A stretch of 12,903 bases of DNA, from assembly GCA_903864555.1 (NCBI GenBank), contig CAIPGJ010000734.1, positions 1 through 12,903 on the forward strand. Direction: 5' to 3'. The notes below the pieces were generated by a model, which did not search any database, was not told the origin of the DNA, and worked only from the letters and a program-made list of their open reading frames with translations. Shown piece by piece: positions 6,359 through 12,903 of this stretch. A program made the translations under genes and the position numbers. The first letter of the stretch is position 1. Every line of letters begins with the position of its first letter. Source of the stretch: an uncultured Pseudomonadota bacterium. GTDB taxonomy: Bacteria; Pseudomonadota; Gammaproteobacteria; Burkholderiales; SG8-39.

Positions 6359-7758
6359 CAAACCAAGGTTTTCAGTGTCGGGCTTACCTTCACCGGCATG
6401 TCGCCCATGGCGATGACTTCCTCGGCGGTGAAGCCAGCGGCCACTTCCTCCAGCACGAACTGGTTGCCATCCCAGCGCAGCAGCGCCAGGTCAGTGACGA
6501 TCCAGTTGACGCAGCCGGTACCGGTGTAGGGATAGCTGCACTGCCGACGCAGCTTGGGCCGGCCCTTGCTGTCCTGATGCTCCATGACGATGATGAGGTC
6601 GGAGTCGCCGGCGACCAGGTCCATGGCGCCGCCAATGCTGCCGATGTCCGGGCGGACCGGCAGCACGGTGCTCCAGTTGGCGACATTGGCCTGGGCATCG
6701 ACTTCGTAGGCGCCCAGGATCACGGCGTCGATGTGGCCGCCGCGCGCCATCTCGAAGGAGGTGACGCTGTCGAAGTAGGAGGCGCCCTTCACCACTTCGA
6801 CGAACTGGCCGCCGGCGTTGTAGATGTCGGTGTCGATGTCATCGCCGAATACCAGTTTGCCGTAGCCGAGAATGCCGTTTTCCGAGTGCAGGAAGACGTC
6901 GCGGCCTTCCAGGTGGTTGGACACCAGCGTGGGGATGCCGATGCCCAGGTTCACGTAGCTGCCTTCCTGCACCAGTCCGGCGGCGCGCCGTGCCATGTCC
7001 TCTCGGGTCAGGCCGGGCTTGCCGTTGTAGGGGCGCGGCTTGTCATTGGGACGGCGCGGCGGGGCCTGCAGCCCCTTCACGTCGATCTTGTGCGTGCTCA
7101 TCACCACCCGGGAGATGAAGATGCCGGGCAGGTGCACCTGATCCGGCGGGATCTCGCCGATCTCGACGATCTCGTCGACTTCCACCACGGCAACGCGGGC
7201 CGACTTGGCAAAGGCCGGGTTGAGGCTCTGGCTGCCGCCACGGAACTGCACATTGCCGGCCTTGTCCGCCTTGTGTGCACGCAACAGCGCGTAGTCCACG
7301 CTGATGGCCTCCTCGAAGACATAACGCTTGCCGTCGAAGTAGCGGATTTCCTTGCCGGCTTCGATGGCGGTATTCACGCCCACCGGGGAGTAGAAACCGG
7401 CCAGGCCGGCACCGCCAGCGCGGCAGCGTTCCACGATGATGCCCTGGCCCACCAGTTCGGCTTTCATCTTGCCGGCGGCGATCTGTTCCTCCGAGGCGGT
7501 CATCACCCCGGGGCGCGAGGAGAAGGAGGTGATCAGGCGCGACACCTGGCCGTTCTGCGCCAGGATCTGGCCGCGGATTTCGTCATTGCCGCCCATGGAA
7601 TTGCACACCACACAGAGGTCCTTGGTGCCCTGATCGCGCAGGGCCAGGATGAGGCTGGTGGCAAAGCAGTGCTGCTGGCCGAAGCCGCCCAGCGCGACGA
7701 TGGAGCCGTCGGGCATGTCGGCCAGGGCGGCGGCGGCAGAGGGGAATACCTTGTTCAT
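6358..7758 (-). CDS. Fused alpha-beta 3-oxoacid CoA-transferase (SCOT family), downstream copy
   Basis: A 466-aa family I CoA-transferase that exchanges CoA between an acyl-CoA and a free carboxylic acid. Residues 1 to about 225 are the alpha domain (ALGGFG loop at 22-27; ERCRAGGAG at 110-118; FRGGSQSLNPAFAK at 172-185). About 250-466 is the beta domain (GSYVNLGIGIPT; HSENGILGYG with catalytic-type E293; SIGGAMDLVAG). In many bacteria these domains are separate subunits (ScoA/ScoB, AtoD/AtoA, PcaI/PcaJ); here one chain carries both, as in mitochondrial SCOT. GGAGA precedes the ATG. It lies 120 bp downstream of its paralogue on the same strand, so they are probably co-transcribed. The substrate is unknown: a 3-oxoacid, dicarboxylate or branched acid is possible. 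Confidence 0.9.
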   Translation of the reverse strand: MNKVFPSAAAALADMPDGSIVALGGFGQQHCFATSLILALRDQGTKDLCVVCNSMGGNDEIRGQILAQNGQVSRLITSFSSRPGVMTASEEQIAAGKMKAELVGQGIIVERCRAGGAGLAGFYSPVGVNTAIEAGKEIRYFDGKRYVFEEAISVDYALLRAHKADKAGNVQFRGGSQSLNPAFAKSARVAVVEVDEIVEIGEIPPDQVHLPGIFISRVVMSTHKIDVKGLQAPPRRPNDKPRPYNGKPGLTREDMARRAAGLVQEGSYVNLGIGIPTLVSNHLEGRDVFLHSENGILGYGKLVFGDDIDTDIYNAGGQFVEVVKGASYFDSVTSFEMARGGHIDAVILGAYEVDAQANVANWSTVLPVRPDIGSIGGAMDLVAGDSDLIIVMEHQDSKGRPKLRRQCSYPYTGTGCVNWIVTDLALLRWDGNQFVLEEVAAGFTAEEVIAMGDMPVKVSPTLKTLV

Positions 7759-7782
7759 GCACGGATCTCCGGATCGGGATCA

Positions 7783-7799
7783 GGCCCCGCAACGGGGCC
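7783..7799 (-). promoter_or_regulatory. Intercistronic hairpin upstream of the downstream CoA-transferase gene
   Basis: GGCCCCG (7783-7789) and CGGGGCC (7793-7799) form a perfect 7-bp stem with a three-base loop, 24 bp upstream of the ATG at 7758 on the minus strand. No T-tract follows, so termination is unlikely. An mRNA-stability or ribosome-access role is possible. Confidence 0.45.
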
Positions 7800-7840
7800 C
7801 GGGGGCTGGGGGACAGGCAGTTGCAGGCGGCTGCGGCCGG

Positions 7841-7872
7841 CCGGGTCGTGCCGCATCGGCGGCATGACCCGG
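7841..7872 (-). promoter_or_regulatory. Long 14-bp hairpin just after the upstream CoA-transferase stop
   Basis: CCGGGTC-G-TGCCGC (7841-7854) pairs with GCGGCA-T-GACCCGG (7859-7872) around a four-base loop, giving 14 pairs with one G-T wobble in the middle. It begins six bases past the stop codon at 7879 on the minus strand. The lack of a T-tract argues against an intrinsic terminator. It could protect the upstream message 3' end or give partial termination. Confidence 0.55.
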
Positions 7873-7878
7873 TGATGG

Positions 7879-9270
7879 CTACTCCATGGTCTTCAGGTCG
7901 GCGGCCAGCGTGACGTTGGTCATTTCGGTGAGCGCGATGACTTCCTCGGCGGTGAAGCCCGGGGCAATCGCCTCGAGCACGAAGTGGTCCTTCACGTAGT
8001 GCAGTACCGCCAGGTCGGTCACCACCCAGTCGACGCAGCGCGCGCCGGTGAGCGGGTAGGTGCAGGCGCGGCGCAGCTTCGGCCGCCCCTTGCTGTCGGT
8101 GTGCTCCATCACGATGATGATCTGGGCCTTGCCCGCCAGCAGGTCCATGGCGCCGCCGATGCCGCCGCGCTTGGCGGTGGAGGTGCTCCAGTTGGCCAGA
8201 TTGGCGCCCTCATCCACTTCATAGGCACCCAGGATCACCGTATCGATGTGGCCGCCACGCGCCATCTCGAAGGAGGTGACGCTGTCGAAAAAGGAGGTGC
8301 CGGGCACCATCGAGACGAACTGTCCGCCGGCGTTGTACACGTCCGGGTCGATGCCGTCGCCGGTGACCATGCCACCGTAGCCGAGCACGCCGTTCTCCGC
8401 GTGCAGCCACACGCCCTGGCCTTCCAGGTAATTCGACACCTGGGTGGGTAGCCCGGTGCCCAGGTTCACATAGCTCTCGGGCTTGATGATTTTTGCGGCA
8501 TTGCGGCCGATGCCGGCGCGTGTGAGCGCTGTCTTGCCGTTGTAGGCGCGCGCCTGGTCGGCCGGGCGCTTGCCGCCGCGTGACAGGGTGCGGCCATCGA
8601 TGACATGGGTGTTCTTGATCACGCGGTGGATGAAGATGCCCGGCAGGTCGATCTGCTCGGGCGGCAGTTCGCCGATTTCGACGATCTCGTCCACTTCGAC
8701 GATGGCCACGCGCGCCGCCTTGGCGAAGGCCGGATTGAAGTTGCGGCTGCCGCCACGAAACTGCACGTTCCCGGCGCGGTCGGCGCGATAGGCCGAGAGC
8801 AGCGCATAGTCGAGCTTGATCGCCGTCTCGAGCACGTAGGGCCGGCCGTTGAAGTAGCGCAGGTCCTTGCCCTCGGCCAGCAGGGTGTCGGCACCCACCG
8901 GCGAGTAGAAGGCCGGGATGCCGGCGCCGCCGGCGCGGCAGCGCTCGACCAGGATGCCCTGGGGCACGATCTCCGCCTCCAGGGTGCCCTCGATGATCTG
9001 GTCCTCGGCGGCGGTGCGCATGCCGGCGCGGTTGGAGAAGGCCGCGACCAGCTTCTTCACCTGTTTGTTCTCGACCAGCATCTGGCCCTTCTCGCCCGGT
9101 GCCCCCAGCGAGTTGCACACGACGGTCAGGTCGCGCGTGCCCTTGTCCTTGAGGGCGTACAGCAGCGAGTTGGGAAAACGGTGGGCCAGCCCGAATCCCG
9201 CCAGGGCGACGATGGCCCCGTCCTTGATGTCTGCAATGGCCTGTTCAGGTGAAGCAACGACCTTGTCCAT
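7879..9270 (-). CDS. Fused alpha-beta 3-oxoacid CoA-transferase (SCOT family), upstream copy
   Basis: A 463-aa one-chain CoA-transferase, roughly 60 percent identical by eye to the gene downstream along its whole length. Alpha domain: ALAGFG (22-27), ERCRAGGAGIPAFYSPVG (109-126), FRGGSRNFNPAFAK (171-184). Beta domain from about 250: ESYVNLGTGLPT, HAENGVLGYGG with catalytic-type E292, GIGGAMDLLAG (370-380). The residue before the catalytic Glu is Ala here and Ser in the paralogue, and the glycine loops differ in following residues (LAHRF against QQHCF), so specificity may have diverged. AGGAG precedes the ATG at 9270. It is first in a likely two-gene operon transcribed divergently from the histidine kinase. 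The two could be separate homo-oligomers for different acids, or form mixed oligomers. Confidence 0.9.
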   Translation of the reverse strand: MDKVVASPEQAIADIKDGAIVALAGFGLAHRFPNSLLYALKDKGTRDLTVVCNSLGAPGEKGQMLVENKQVKKLVAAFSNRAGMRTAAEDQIIEGTLEAEIVPQGILVERCRAGGAGIPAFYSPVGADTLLAEGKDLRYFNGRPYVLETAIKLDYALLSAYRADRAGNVQFRGGSRNFNPAFAKAARVAIVEVDEIVEIGELPPEQIDLPGIFIHRVIKNTHVIDGRTLSRGGKRPADQARAYNGKTALTRAGIGRNAAKIIKPESYVNLGTGLPTQVSNYLEGQGVWLHAENGVLGYGGMVTGDGIDPDVYNAGGQFVSMVPGTSFFDSVTSFEMARGGHIDTVILGAYEVDEGANLANWSTSTAKRGGIGGAMDLLAGKAQIIIVMEHTDSKGRPKLRRACTYPLTGARCVDWVVTDLAVLHYVKDHFVLEAIAPGFTAEEVIALTEMTNVTLAADLKTME

Positions 9271-9392
9271 CGGATTCTCGCTCCTGATTTGAATTGTGGG
9301 GGCCTCCGGCGCGGTGATGCGCGGCAGTCATGGGCCAGGGGCATCTCCCGGCGTCATGTTCTCCCTCCCGGGACCGTCCAGAGCGTGCGCAG

Positions 9393-9398
9393 ATTTTA
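9393..9398 (-). promoter_or_regulatory. Candidate -10 box for the CoA-transferase operon
   Basis: On the minus strand this reads TAAAAT, one base from the sigma70 -10 consensus, in an otherwise very GC-rich gap. The hexamer 17 bp upstream (GAGCCA) matches the -35 consensus at only three positions, so an activator may be needed. The leader to the ATG at 9270 would be about 115 nt. Confidence 0.35.
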
Positions 9399-9451
9399 CA
9401 GCCTCCGGCAGCGCTGGCTCGGCGTGCGTCTGCAGCGCACAGCGGCGAATA

Positions 9452-9463
9452 GTTGTGGACAAC
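9452..9463. promoter_or_regulatory. Palindrome in the divergent promoter region
   Basis: GTTGTGGACAAC is a 5-bp inverted repeat with a two-base centre. It lies upstream of the minus-strand -10 candidate (9393-9398) and about 80 bp upstream of the kinase start, where a shared operator would be expected. It also resembles a DnaA box (TTGTCCACA on the minus strand, one mismatch), but only one such site is seen. Confidence 0.3.
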
Positions 9464-9529
9464 AGCCAACCCCTGCGCGTGCAGGCGCGCCAGCGTTCAC
9501 ACGCCCCTCGCGCTTGCCCATGACTCCGC

Positions 9530-9535
9530 TACACT
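9530..9535 (+). promoter_or_regulatory. Candidate -10 box for the histidine kinase operon
   Basis: TACACT lies seven to twelve bases before the ATG at 9542. If it is the -10 element, transcription would start at or next to the start codon and the mRNA would be leaderless. No Shine-Dalgarno sequence is visible in the preceding 20 bases, which agrees. No good -35 is present. Confidence 0.4.
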
Positions 9536-9541
9536 CTCTTC

Positions 9542-10681
9542 ATGGGAGATTTCCTGCAGACCTCCAGTGCGCGTGTGGCCATCGGCCGGACTGCGACTGG
9601 CCGCCAGGCCGAGGCCGAGCACTATCGCGCACTTATCGAGAACCTGGGCGACATCGTCGCGCGTTTCGACCGGGAGTGCCGCCATCTCTACATCAGTGCC
9701 GCCGCCAGCTACTCCGGCCGGGACATCGTCGAGTTCATCGGCAAGTCACATGCCGAACTGGGGTTCCCCGCCGCCGAATGTGCCTGCTGGGAGGGCGTCA
9801 TCGGCCGCGTCATGCAGACCGGCCTTGCCGAAGAACATGAGCTGCCCGTGGAGTTCAGTGGCAACCGGCGCCTGTTCCACTGGCGCGTCGCCCCGGAGAT
9901 CGACGAGCAGGGCAGCATCCGCAGCGTGGTGACGGTCGGGCGCGACATCACCGAAAGCCGGCATGCCGAAATGCGCCTGGCGGCCTATTCGACACGCATG
10001 CAGGAGATGGCGCGGCGCCTGGTGCAGGCGCAGGAATCCGAACGCTTCGCCATCGCCGGAGACCTGCACGACCTGCTGGGGCAGAACATCACCGCCATCG
10101 GCATCAATCTGGACATCGTGCGCTCGGAACTGCCACCAGATGTGCCGCCCCAAGTCTATGCACGGCTGGGGCGCATGAAATCACTGGTCGATGAGACCAT
10201 CGAGTCGGTGCGCATTGCGCTGAAAGACCTGCGGCCGCACACGCTGGAGGAATACGGCCTGGTGGCGGCGCTGCACAATTACGCCAACCACTTCCAGAGT
10301 GACCGCAAGTTTTCCGTCGCGGTGAGCACGCGAGGACCGGAGCGGCGCATGCCGCCGCCGGTGGAGTTGGCGCTGTATCGCGTGGTGCAGGAGGCGGTTG
10401 CCAATGCCGCGCGCCACAGCGGGGCGCAGTCGGTCAGGGTGGACCTGTGCACCGATGCCGCACAGTTGCGCCTGGTGATCGAGGACTCCGGGCGCGGCTT
10501 CCGCACCGATGTCGAGCGCCGTTCGCGCACGCGCAGCCTGGGTCTGATGCTGATGCAGGAGCGGGTCGATGCCGTCGGCGCGGTGCTTTCGGTGGAGTCG
10601 GCGCCGGGACATGGCACCCGCATCGTCGTCGAGATGACGGGCAAGGCCTTGGAGTGGACGCGTGATGACCATGAGGCCTGA
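9542..10681 (+). CDS. PAS-domain sensor histidine kinase (HisKA_3 / NarL-partner type)
   Basis: A 379-aa kinase with no membrane segment or signal peptide, so it should sense a cytoplasmic cue. A PAS domain spans about residues 25-140, ending in the usual VGRDITESR. The HisKA_3 dimerisation domain follows: QAQESERFAIAGDLHDLLGQ, with H176 as the phospho-acceptor. The HATPase_c domain has an N-box (QEAVANAARHSG), G1 (EDSGRGF) and G2 (LGLMLMQERVDAVGA, then SAPGHGT). The residue pattern around His (FAIAGDLHD) differs from the common RIARELHD, but the key His-Asp pair is intact. The start is uncertain because there is no ribosome-binding site; the ATG at 9542 gives a sensible N-terminus. The partner regulator gene follows after 38 bp. 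Confidence 0.9.
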   Translation: MGDFLQTSSARVAIGRTATGRQAEAEHYRALIENLGDIVARFDRECRHLYISAAASYSGRDIVEFIGKSHAELGFPAAECACWEGVIGRVMQTGLAEEHELPVEFSGNRRLFHWRVAPEIDEQGSIRSVVTVGRDITESRHAEMRLAAYSTRMQEMARRLVQAQESERFAIAGDLHDLLGQNITAIGINLDIVRSELPPDVPPQVYARLGRMKSLVDETIESVRIALKDLRPHTLEEYGLVAALHNYANHFQSDRKFSVAVSTRGPERRMPPPVELALYRVVQEAVANAARHSGAQSVRVDLCTDAAQLRLVIEDSGRGFRTDVERRSRTRSLGLMLMQERVDAVGAVLSVESAPGHGTRIVVEMTGKALEWTRDDHEA

Positions 10682-10719
10682 GCGCATGGCAGCGGGGAAC
10701 ACCTGCAGGTGAAGGCAAC

Positions 10720-11361
10720 ATGAGCATTCGGGTATTGCTGGTGGACGACCACGCCGTGGTGCGCGACGGGGTGGGCTATCTGCTCGGGGCGCAGCCAGAC
10801 ATCAAGGTGATCGGGGGTGTGGATTCGGCCGCGCAGGCGGTGATCCTGGCCGTGCGTGAGCAGGCCGACATCGTCATCATGGACATCAGCCTGCCGGGCC
10901 TGAGCGGCATCGAGGCGACCCAGCAGGTGCTGGATGCGCGTCCGGAGTCGCAGGTGCTGATCCTGTCCATGCACTCCAGTCCCGAGCATGTCTACCAGGC
11001 GTTTCGTGCCGGCGCCCATGGCTATGTGTTGAAGGAGTCGGCCGGCAAGGAACTGGTGGAGGCGGTGCGTGTGGTGCATGCCGGGCGCACTTACCTGAGC
11101 GCCAAGCTCTCGGGGAGCGTGGTCGAGCAGTACCTGCGCGAGCGTCGCCGCATGAGCCCGCTGGAGAGTCTGTCCATGCGCGAGCGCCAGGTACTGGAAC
11201 TCATCGTCGATGGCTATTCCTCGGTCGAGGTGGCCACCACGCTGGCGCTGTCGCCCAAAAGCGTGGACACCTATCGCAGCCGCATCATGCGCAAGCTCGG
11301 CATCGGCGATCTGCCCGGGCTGGTGAAGTTCGCCATCCGGCATGGCCTGACCTCGTACTAG
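10720..11361 (+). CDS. NarL/FixJ-family response regulator (REC + LuxR HTH)
   Basis: A 213-aa DNA-binding response regulator, the normal length for the NarL family. The receiver domain (1-120) has the acidic pair D9-D10, phospho-acceptor D55 in VIMDISLPG, and the conserved Lys in YVLKES. The LuxR-type helix-turn-helix is at about 148-205 (LSMRERQVLELIVDGYSS, then LSPKSVDTYRSRIMRKLGI). GAAGG precedes the ATG. It follows the histidine kinase on the same strand, so the two form a cognate pair. Likely targets are its own operon and the divergent CoA-transferase promoter, but this is inferred from position only. Confidence 0.93.
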   Translation: MSIRVLLVDDHAVVRDGVGYLLGAQPDIKVIGGVDSAAQAVILAVREQADIVIMDISLPGLSGIEATQQVLDARPESQVLILSMHSSPEHVYQAFRAGAHGYVLKESAGKELVEAVRVVHAGRTYLSAKLSGSVVEQYLRERRRMSPLESLSMRERQVLELIVDGYSSVEVATTLALSPKSVDTYRSRIMRKLGIGDLPGLVKFAIRHGLTSY

Positions 11362-11394
11362 GCCGGCGTGGGGATCGGGACAGGAGGCCAAGGC

Positions 11395-12210
11395 ATGAAT
11401 GACCGGACTCACCAGGACCGGTCCGCCTCCCAGGATCTGGGGGGGCGCCTCACGGCCAAGCGCCTGATGGCCGCCTTCAGCAGCAACCAGTTCGTGCTGT
11501 ATTGCCAGCCTATCGTGCGCCTTCGCCCGAACCTGCCGACGCCGCGCTACCTGGAAATCCTGGTGCGCTTCCTCGAGGAGGAGCAGTTGCTGCTGCCACC
11601 CGGCACCTTCCTGCCGGTGCTGGATGAGGCCGGCCTCATGCCTTTGCTGGATCGCTGGGTGGTGCGCGAAGTGCTCAAGTGGCTCCGGGTGCAGCAGGAA
11701 CTGGCGCCCAATCGTGCCCTGCCGCGCTGCGGCATCAATCTCTCGGGCAGCGTGCTGAGGGACCGCCAGTTTCCCGCCTACGTGAAGCACGAGCTCATCG
11801 TGTCGGGCATGTCGCCGGAGCGGCTGTCCTTTGAATTTTCCATGGATGATATCCGTGCCCAACGCCAGGGCTTCATCGACACGGCCGGCCTGCTCAAGCC
11901 GCTCAACTGCCCGATGGCCGTGTCCGGATTCGGGGTCGGCGGGGCGACCTCGCTGACGGGGCTGAGCCGGCTGGGCGTGCGCATCATCAAGATCGATGGC
12001 GGGCTGGTGCGCATGCTCGGGCGCAAGCCCGCAGCGGTCGAGAAGCTGCGCACCATCACGCAGGCCTGTGCCGGACTGGGCCTGCTCACGGTGGCTGAAA
12101 TGGTCGAAGAGCCGGCCACCATCGCCATCCTGCGCGAGCACGGCGTCGACTTTGGCCAGGGCTTCGGCATCGCCCTGCCCATGCCGCTGGCGCAACTCGG
12201 AGAAACCTGA
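11395..12210 (+). CDS. Stand-alone EAL-domain protein with a degenerate DDFG motif
   Basis: A 271-aa protein made almost entirely of one EAL domain, the c-di-GMP phosphodiesterase fold. ATG 11395 is chosen for AGGAGG at 11382-11387 over a GTG at 11368. Retained signature residues are E54 in the EAL-equivalent EILVR, N115 (GINLS), E147 (FEF), K199 (IKID), E235 (AEMVEE) and Q255 (GQGFG). The metal-binding DDFG is replaced by SGFG (S177, G178), so both catalytic aspartates are absent. In studied enzymes these Asp are needed for hydrolysis, so this copy is probably inactive and may act as a c-di-GMP receptor or through protein contacts. No GGDEF, REC or membrane segment is fused. It is 33 bp downstream of the response regulator, probably in one operon. 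Confidence 0.88.
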   Translation: MNDRTHQDRSASQDLGGRLTAKRLMAAFSSNQFVLYCQPIVRLRPNLPTPRYLEILVRFLEEEQLLLPPGTFLPVLDEAGLMPLLDRWVVREVLKWLRVQQELAPNRALPRCGINLSGSVLRDRQFPAYVKHELIVSGMSPERLSFEFSMDDIRAQRQGFIDTAGLLKPLNCPMAVSGFGVGGATSLTGLSRLGVRIIKIDGGLVRMLGRKPAAVEKLRTITQACAGLGLLTVAEMVEEPATIAILREHGVDFGQGFGIALPMPLAQLGET

Positions 12211-12238
12211 GCGCCACATCCGGTCGTGCAAGGGGAAA

Positions 12239-12263
12239 GCGGGCAGGACCGGCTCCGGCCCGC
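12239..12263. terminator. Hairpin between convergent genes, possible weak terminator
   Basis: GCGGGC (12239-12244) and GCCCGC (12258-12263) form a 6-bp stem. After an A-G mismatch, GGA (12246-12248) pairs with TCC (12254-12256). It lies between the stops of the EAL gene and the LytTR gene. No T-tract follows on either side, so function as a terminator is uncertain. Confidence 0.3.
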
Positions 12264-12273
12264 CGTGAGGCAA

Positions 12274-12903
12274 TCAGCCGCGCACCAGTTCCTTCACCAG
12301 GGGCCACTGTCGCCGGCTGACCGGCAGCTTTTCCGGCCATCCCTCGATGATCACCGCCCAGCCTTCGCCTTCGCTGCCCGACACACGCTCGACCCCGCGC
12401 AGGTGGGCCCTGGCCACCAGGCAGTTGCGGTGGATGCGCAGGAACTGTGCGGCGAACTCCTCTTCCAGGTGGCTGAGCGATTCTTCGATGAGGTGCTCGG
12501 CGGTCGCCGTGCGCACGCTCACATACTTGGCATCGGCCTTCAGGAACAGCACCTCGGCCAGCGGCACCAGCAGTACCTTGCCGCGCTCGGCCACGCTCAG
12601 GTACTGGCGCGGCCCGGCCTCGATGCCGGCCAGCTTGTCTGCGCCTGTGCTGGTGGTGGCGCTGGCGCTGGCCGCCCGGGCTGGCGGGGTGTGCTTGCGC
12701 AGGGCCGCGGCCAGACGCACCGCGCGCACCGGCTTGAGCAGGTAGTCGATGGCGTTGACTTCGAAGGCGCTCACCGCATGCTGGTCGTGCGCGGTGATGA
12801 AGATCACTGCCGGCGGCCGTGACATCTGCTGCAGGTGGCGTGCCAGCTCGATGCCGCTCATGCCCGGCATGTGGATGTCGAGCAGCGCCACGTCCGGCTG
12901 GCA
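12274..12903 (-). CDS. AlgR-like LytTR response regulator (partial, start beyond window)
   Basis: The frame runs off the right edge; 210 codons before the stop are visible, lacking about 45-50 N-terminal residues compared with AlgR-type proteins near 250 aa. The receiver domain shows the phospho-acceptor in VALLDIHMPGMSG, then FITAHDQHAVSAFEVNAIDY and LLKP. An Ala/Ser/Thr-rich linker leads to a LytTR DNA-binding domain: VPLAEVLFLKADAKYVSVR, then LEEEFAAQFLRIHRNCLVAR, ending VSRRQWPLVKELV. The order and wording closely recall Pseudomonas AlgR, which controls surface and virulence genes with the kinase AlgZ. A partner kinase is expected beyond the edge. It converges on the EAL gene across 63 bp, so it is a separate unit. 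Confidence 0.9.
   Translation of the reverse strand, partial: CQPDVALLDIHMPGMSGIELARHLQQMSRPPAVIFITAHDQHAVSAFEVNAIDYLLKPVRAVRLAAALRKHTPPARAASASATTSTGADKLAGIEAGPRQYLSVAERGKVLLVPLAEVLFLKADAKYVSVRTATAEHLIEESLSHLEEEFAAQFLRIHRNCLVARAHLRGVERVSGSEGEGWAVIIEGWPEKLPVSRRQWPLVKELVRG

Noticed and set aside
6308..6529. 73-codon plus-strand frame across the terminator at 6329-6358
   Set aside because: It starts with TTG without a ribosome site, runs through an intrinsic terminator and is antisense to the CoA-transferase 3' end.
6331..7875. 514-codon open frame on the plus strand
   Set aside because: It is antisense to the downstream CoA-transferase, which has full family motifs. Its low-complexity Gly/Ala/His/Val composition marks it as a shadow frame.
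9453..9462. DnaA-box-like TTGTGGACAA as a sign of a replication origin
   Set aside because: There is a single one-mismatch site with no cluster, no A+T-rich unwinding region and no dnaA, dnaN or parAB genes nearby.
10279..12273. 664-codon open frame on the minus strand
   Set aside because: It lies wholly antisense to the kinase, regulator and EAL genes, all with clear domains. Its product is rich in His, Arg, Gln and Ala without a domain, as expected for an antisense frame in GC-rich DNA.

Overview
The window is about 12.9 kb of GC-rich DNA, roughly two-thirds G+C by eye, with strong G/C preference at third codon positions. The gene content (two Bug-type solute receptors, PAS/HisKA_3 and LytTR signalling proteins, a DUF1488-like small protein) suggests a betaproteobacterium, probably Burkholderiales or a relative. 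A GC-rich gammaproteobacterium cannot be excluded. I see no tRNA, rRNA, insertion sequence, integrase, phage gene or CRISPR array. It reads as chromosomal metabolic and regulatory DNA.

Left part (1-3700, + strand): the last 31 codons of an unidentified gene, then a periplasmic Bug receptor, an MFS permease and a second Bug receptor, each with a clear Shine-Dalgarno sequence. No TctA or TctB membrane component is present, so the Bug proteins are orphans flanking an MFS carrier. A 9-bp inverted repeat lies just upstream of the first receptor, and a 13-bp tandem repeat lies just upstream of the second.

Middle (3700-6360): a SAM-dependent methyltransferase on the minus strand, a 258-bp gap holding a perfect 9-bp hairpin, a small cysteine-containing DUF1488-like protein followed by a textbook intrinsic terminator, and a second MFS exporter of the EntS/MFS_3 type. 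After it comes an A+T-rich patch that ends in another good intrinsic terminator. This could be the 3' UTR of the exporter or a small RNA gene.

Right-centre (6358-9270, minus strand): two paralogous CoA-transferases in tandem. Each is a one-chain fusion of the alpha and beta subunits of the 3-oxoacid (SCOT) family, and both keep the catalytic Glu in an ENG motif. Two strong hairpins lie in the 120-bp gap between them.

Right (9542-12903): diverging from the CoA-transferases is a putative regulatory operon. It encodes a soluble PAS histidine kinase (HisKA_3/HATPase_c), a NarL/LuxR-type response regulator and a stand-alone EAL-domain protein whose DDFG metal-binding motif is replaced by SGFG. 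The last gene, converging on it and cut by the window edge, is an AlgR-like LytTR response regulator. The layout is compatible with a cytoplasmic signal sensed by the kinase controlling the divergent CoA-transferase pair, with the degenerate EAL protein as a c-di-GMP-responsive or protein-binding partner. That link is inferred from position only.
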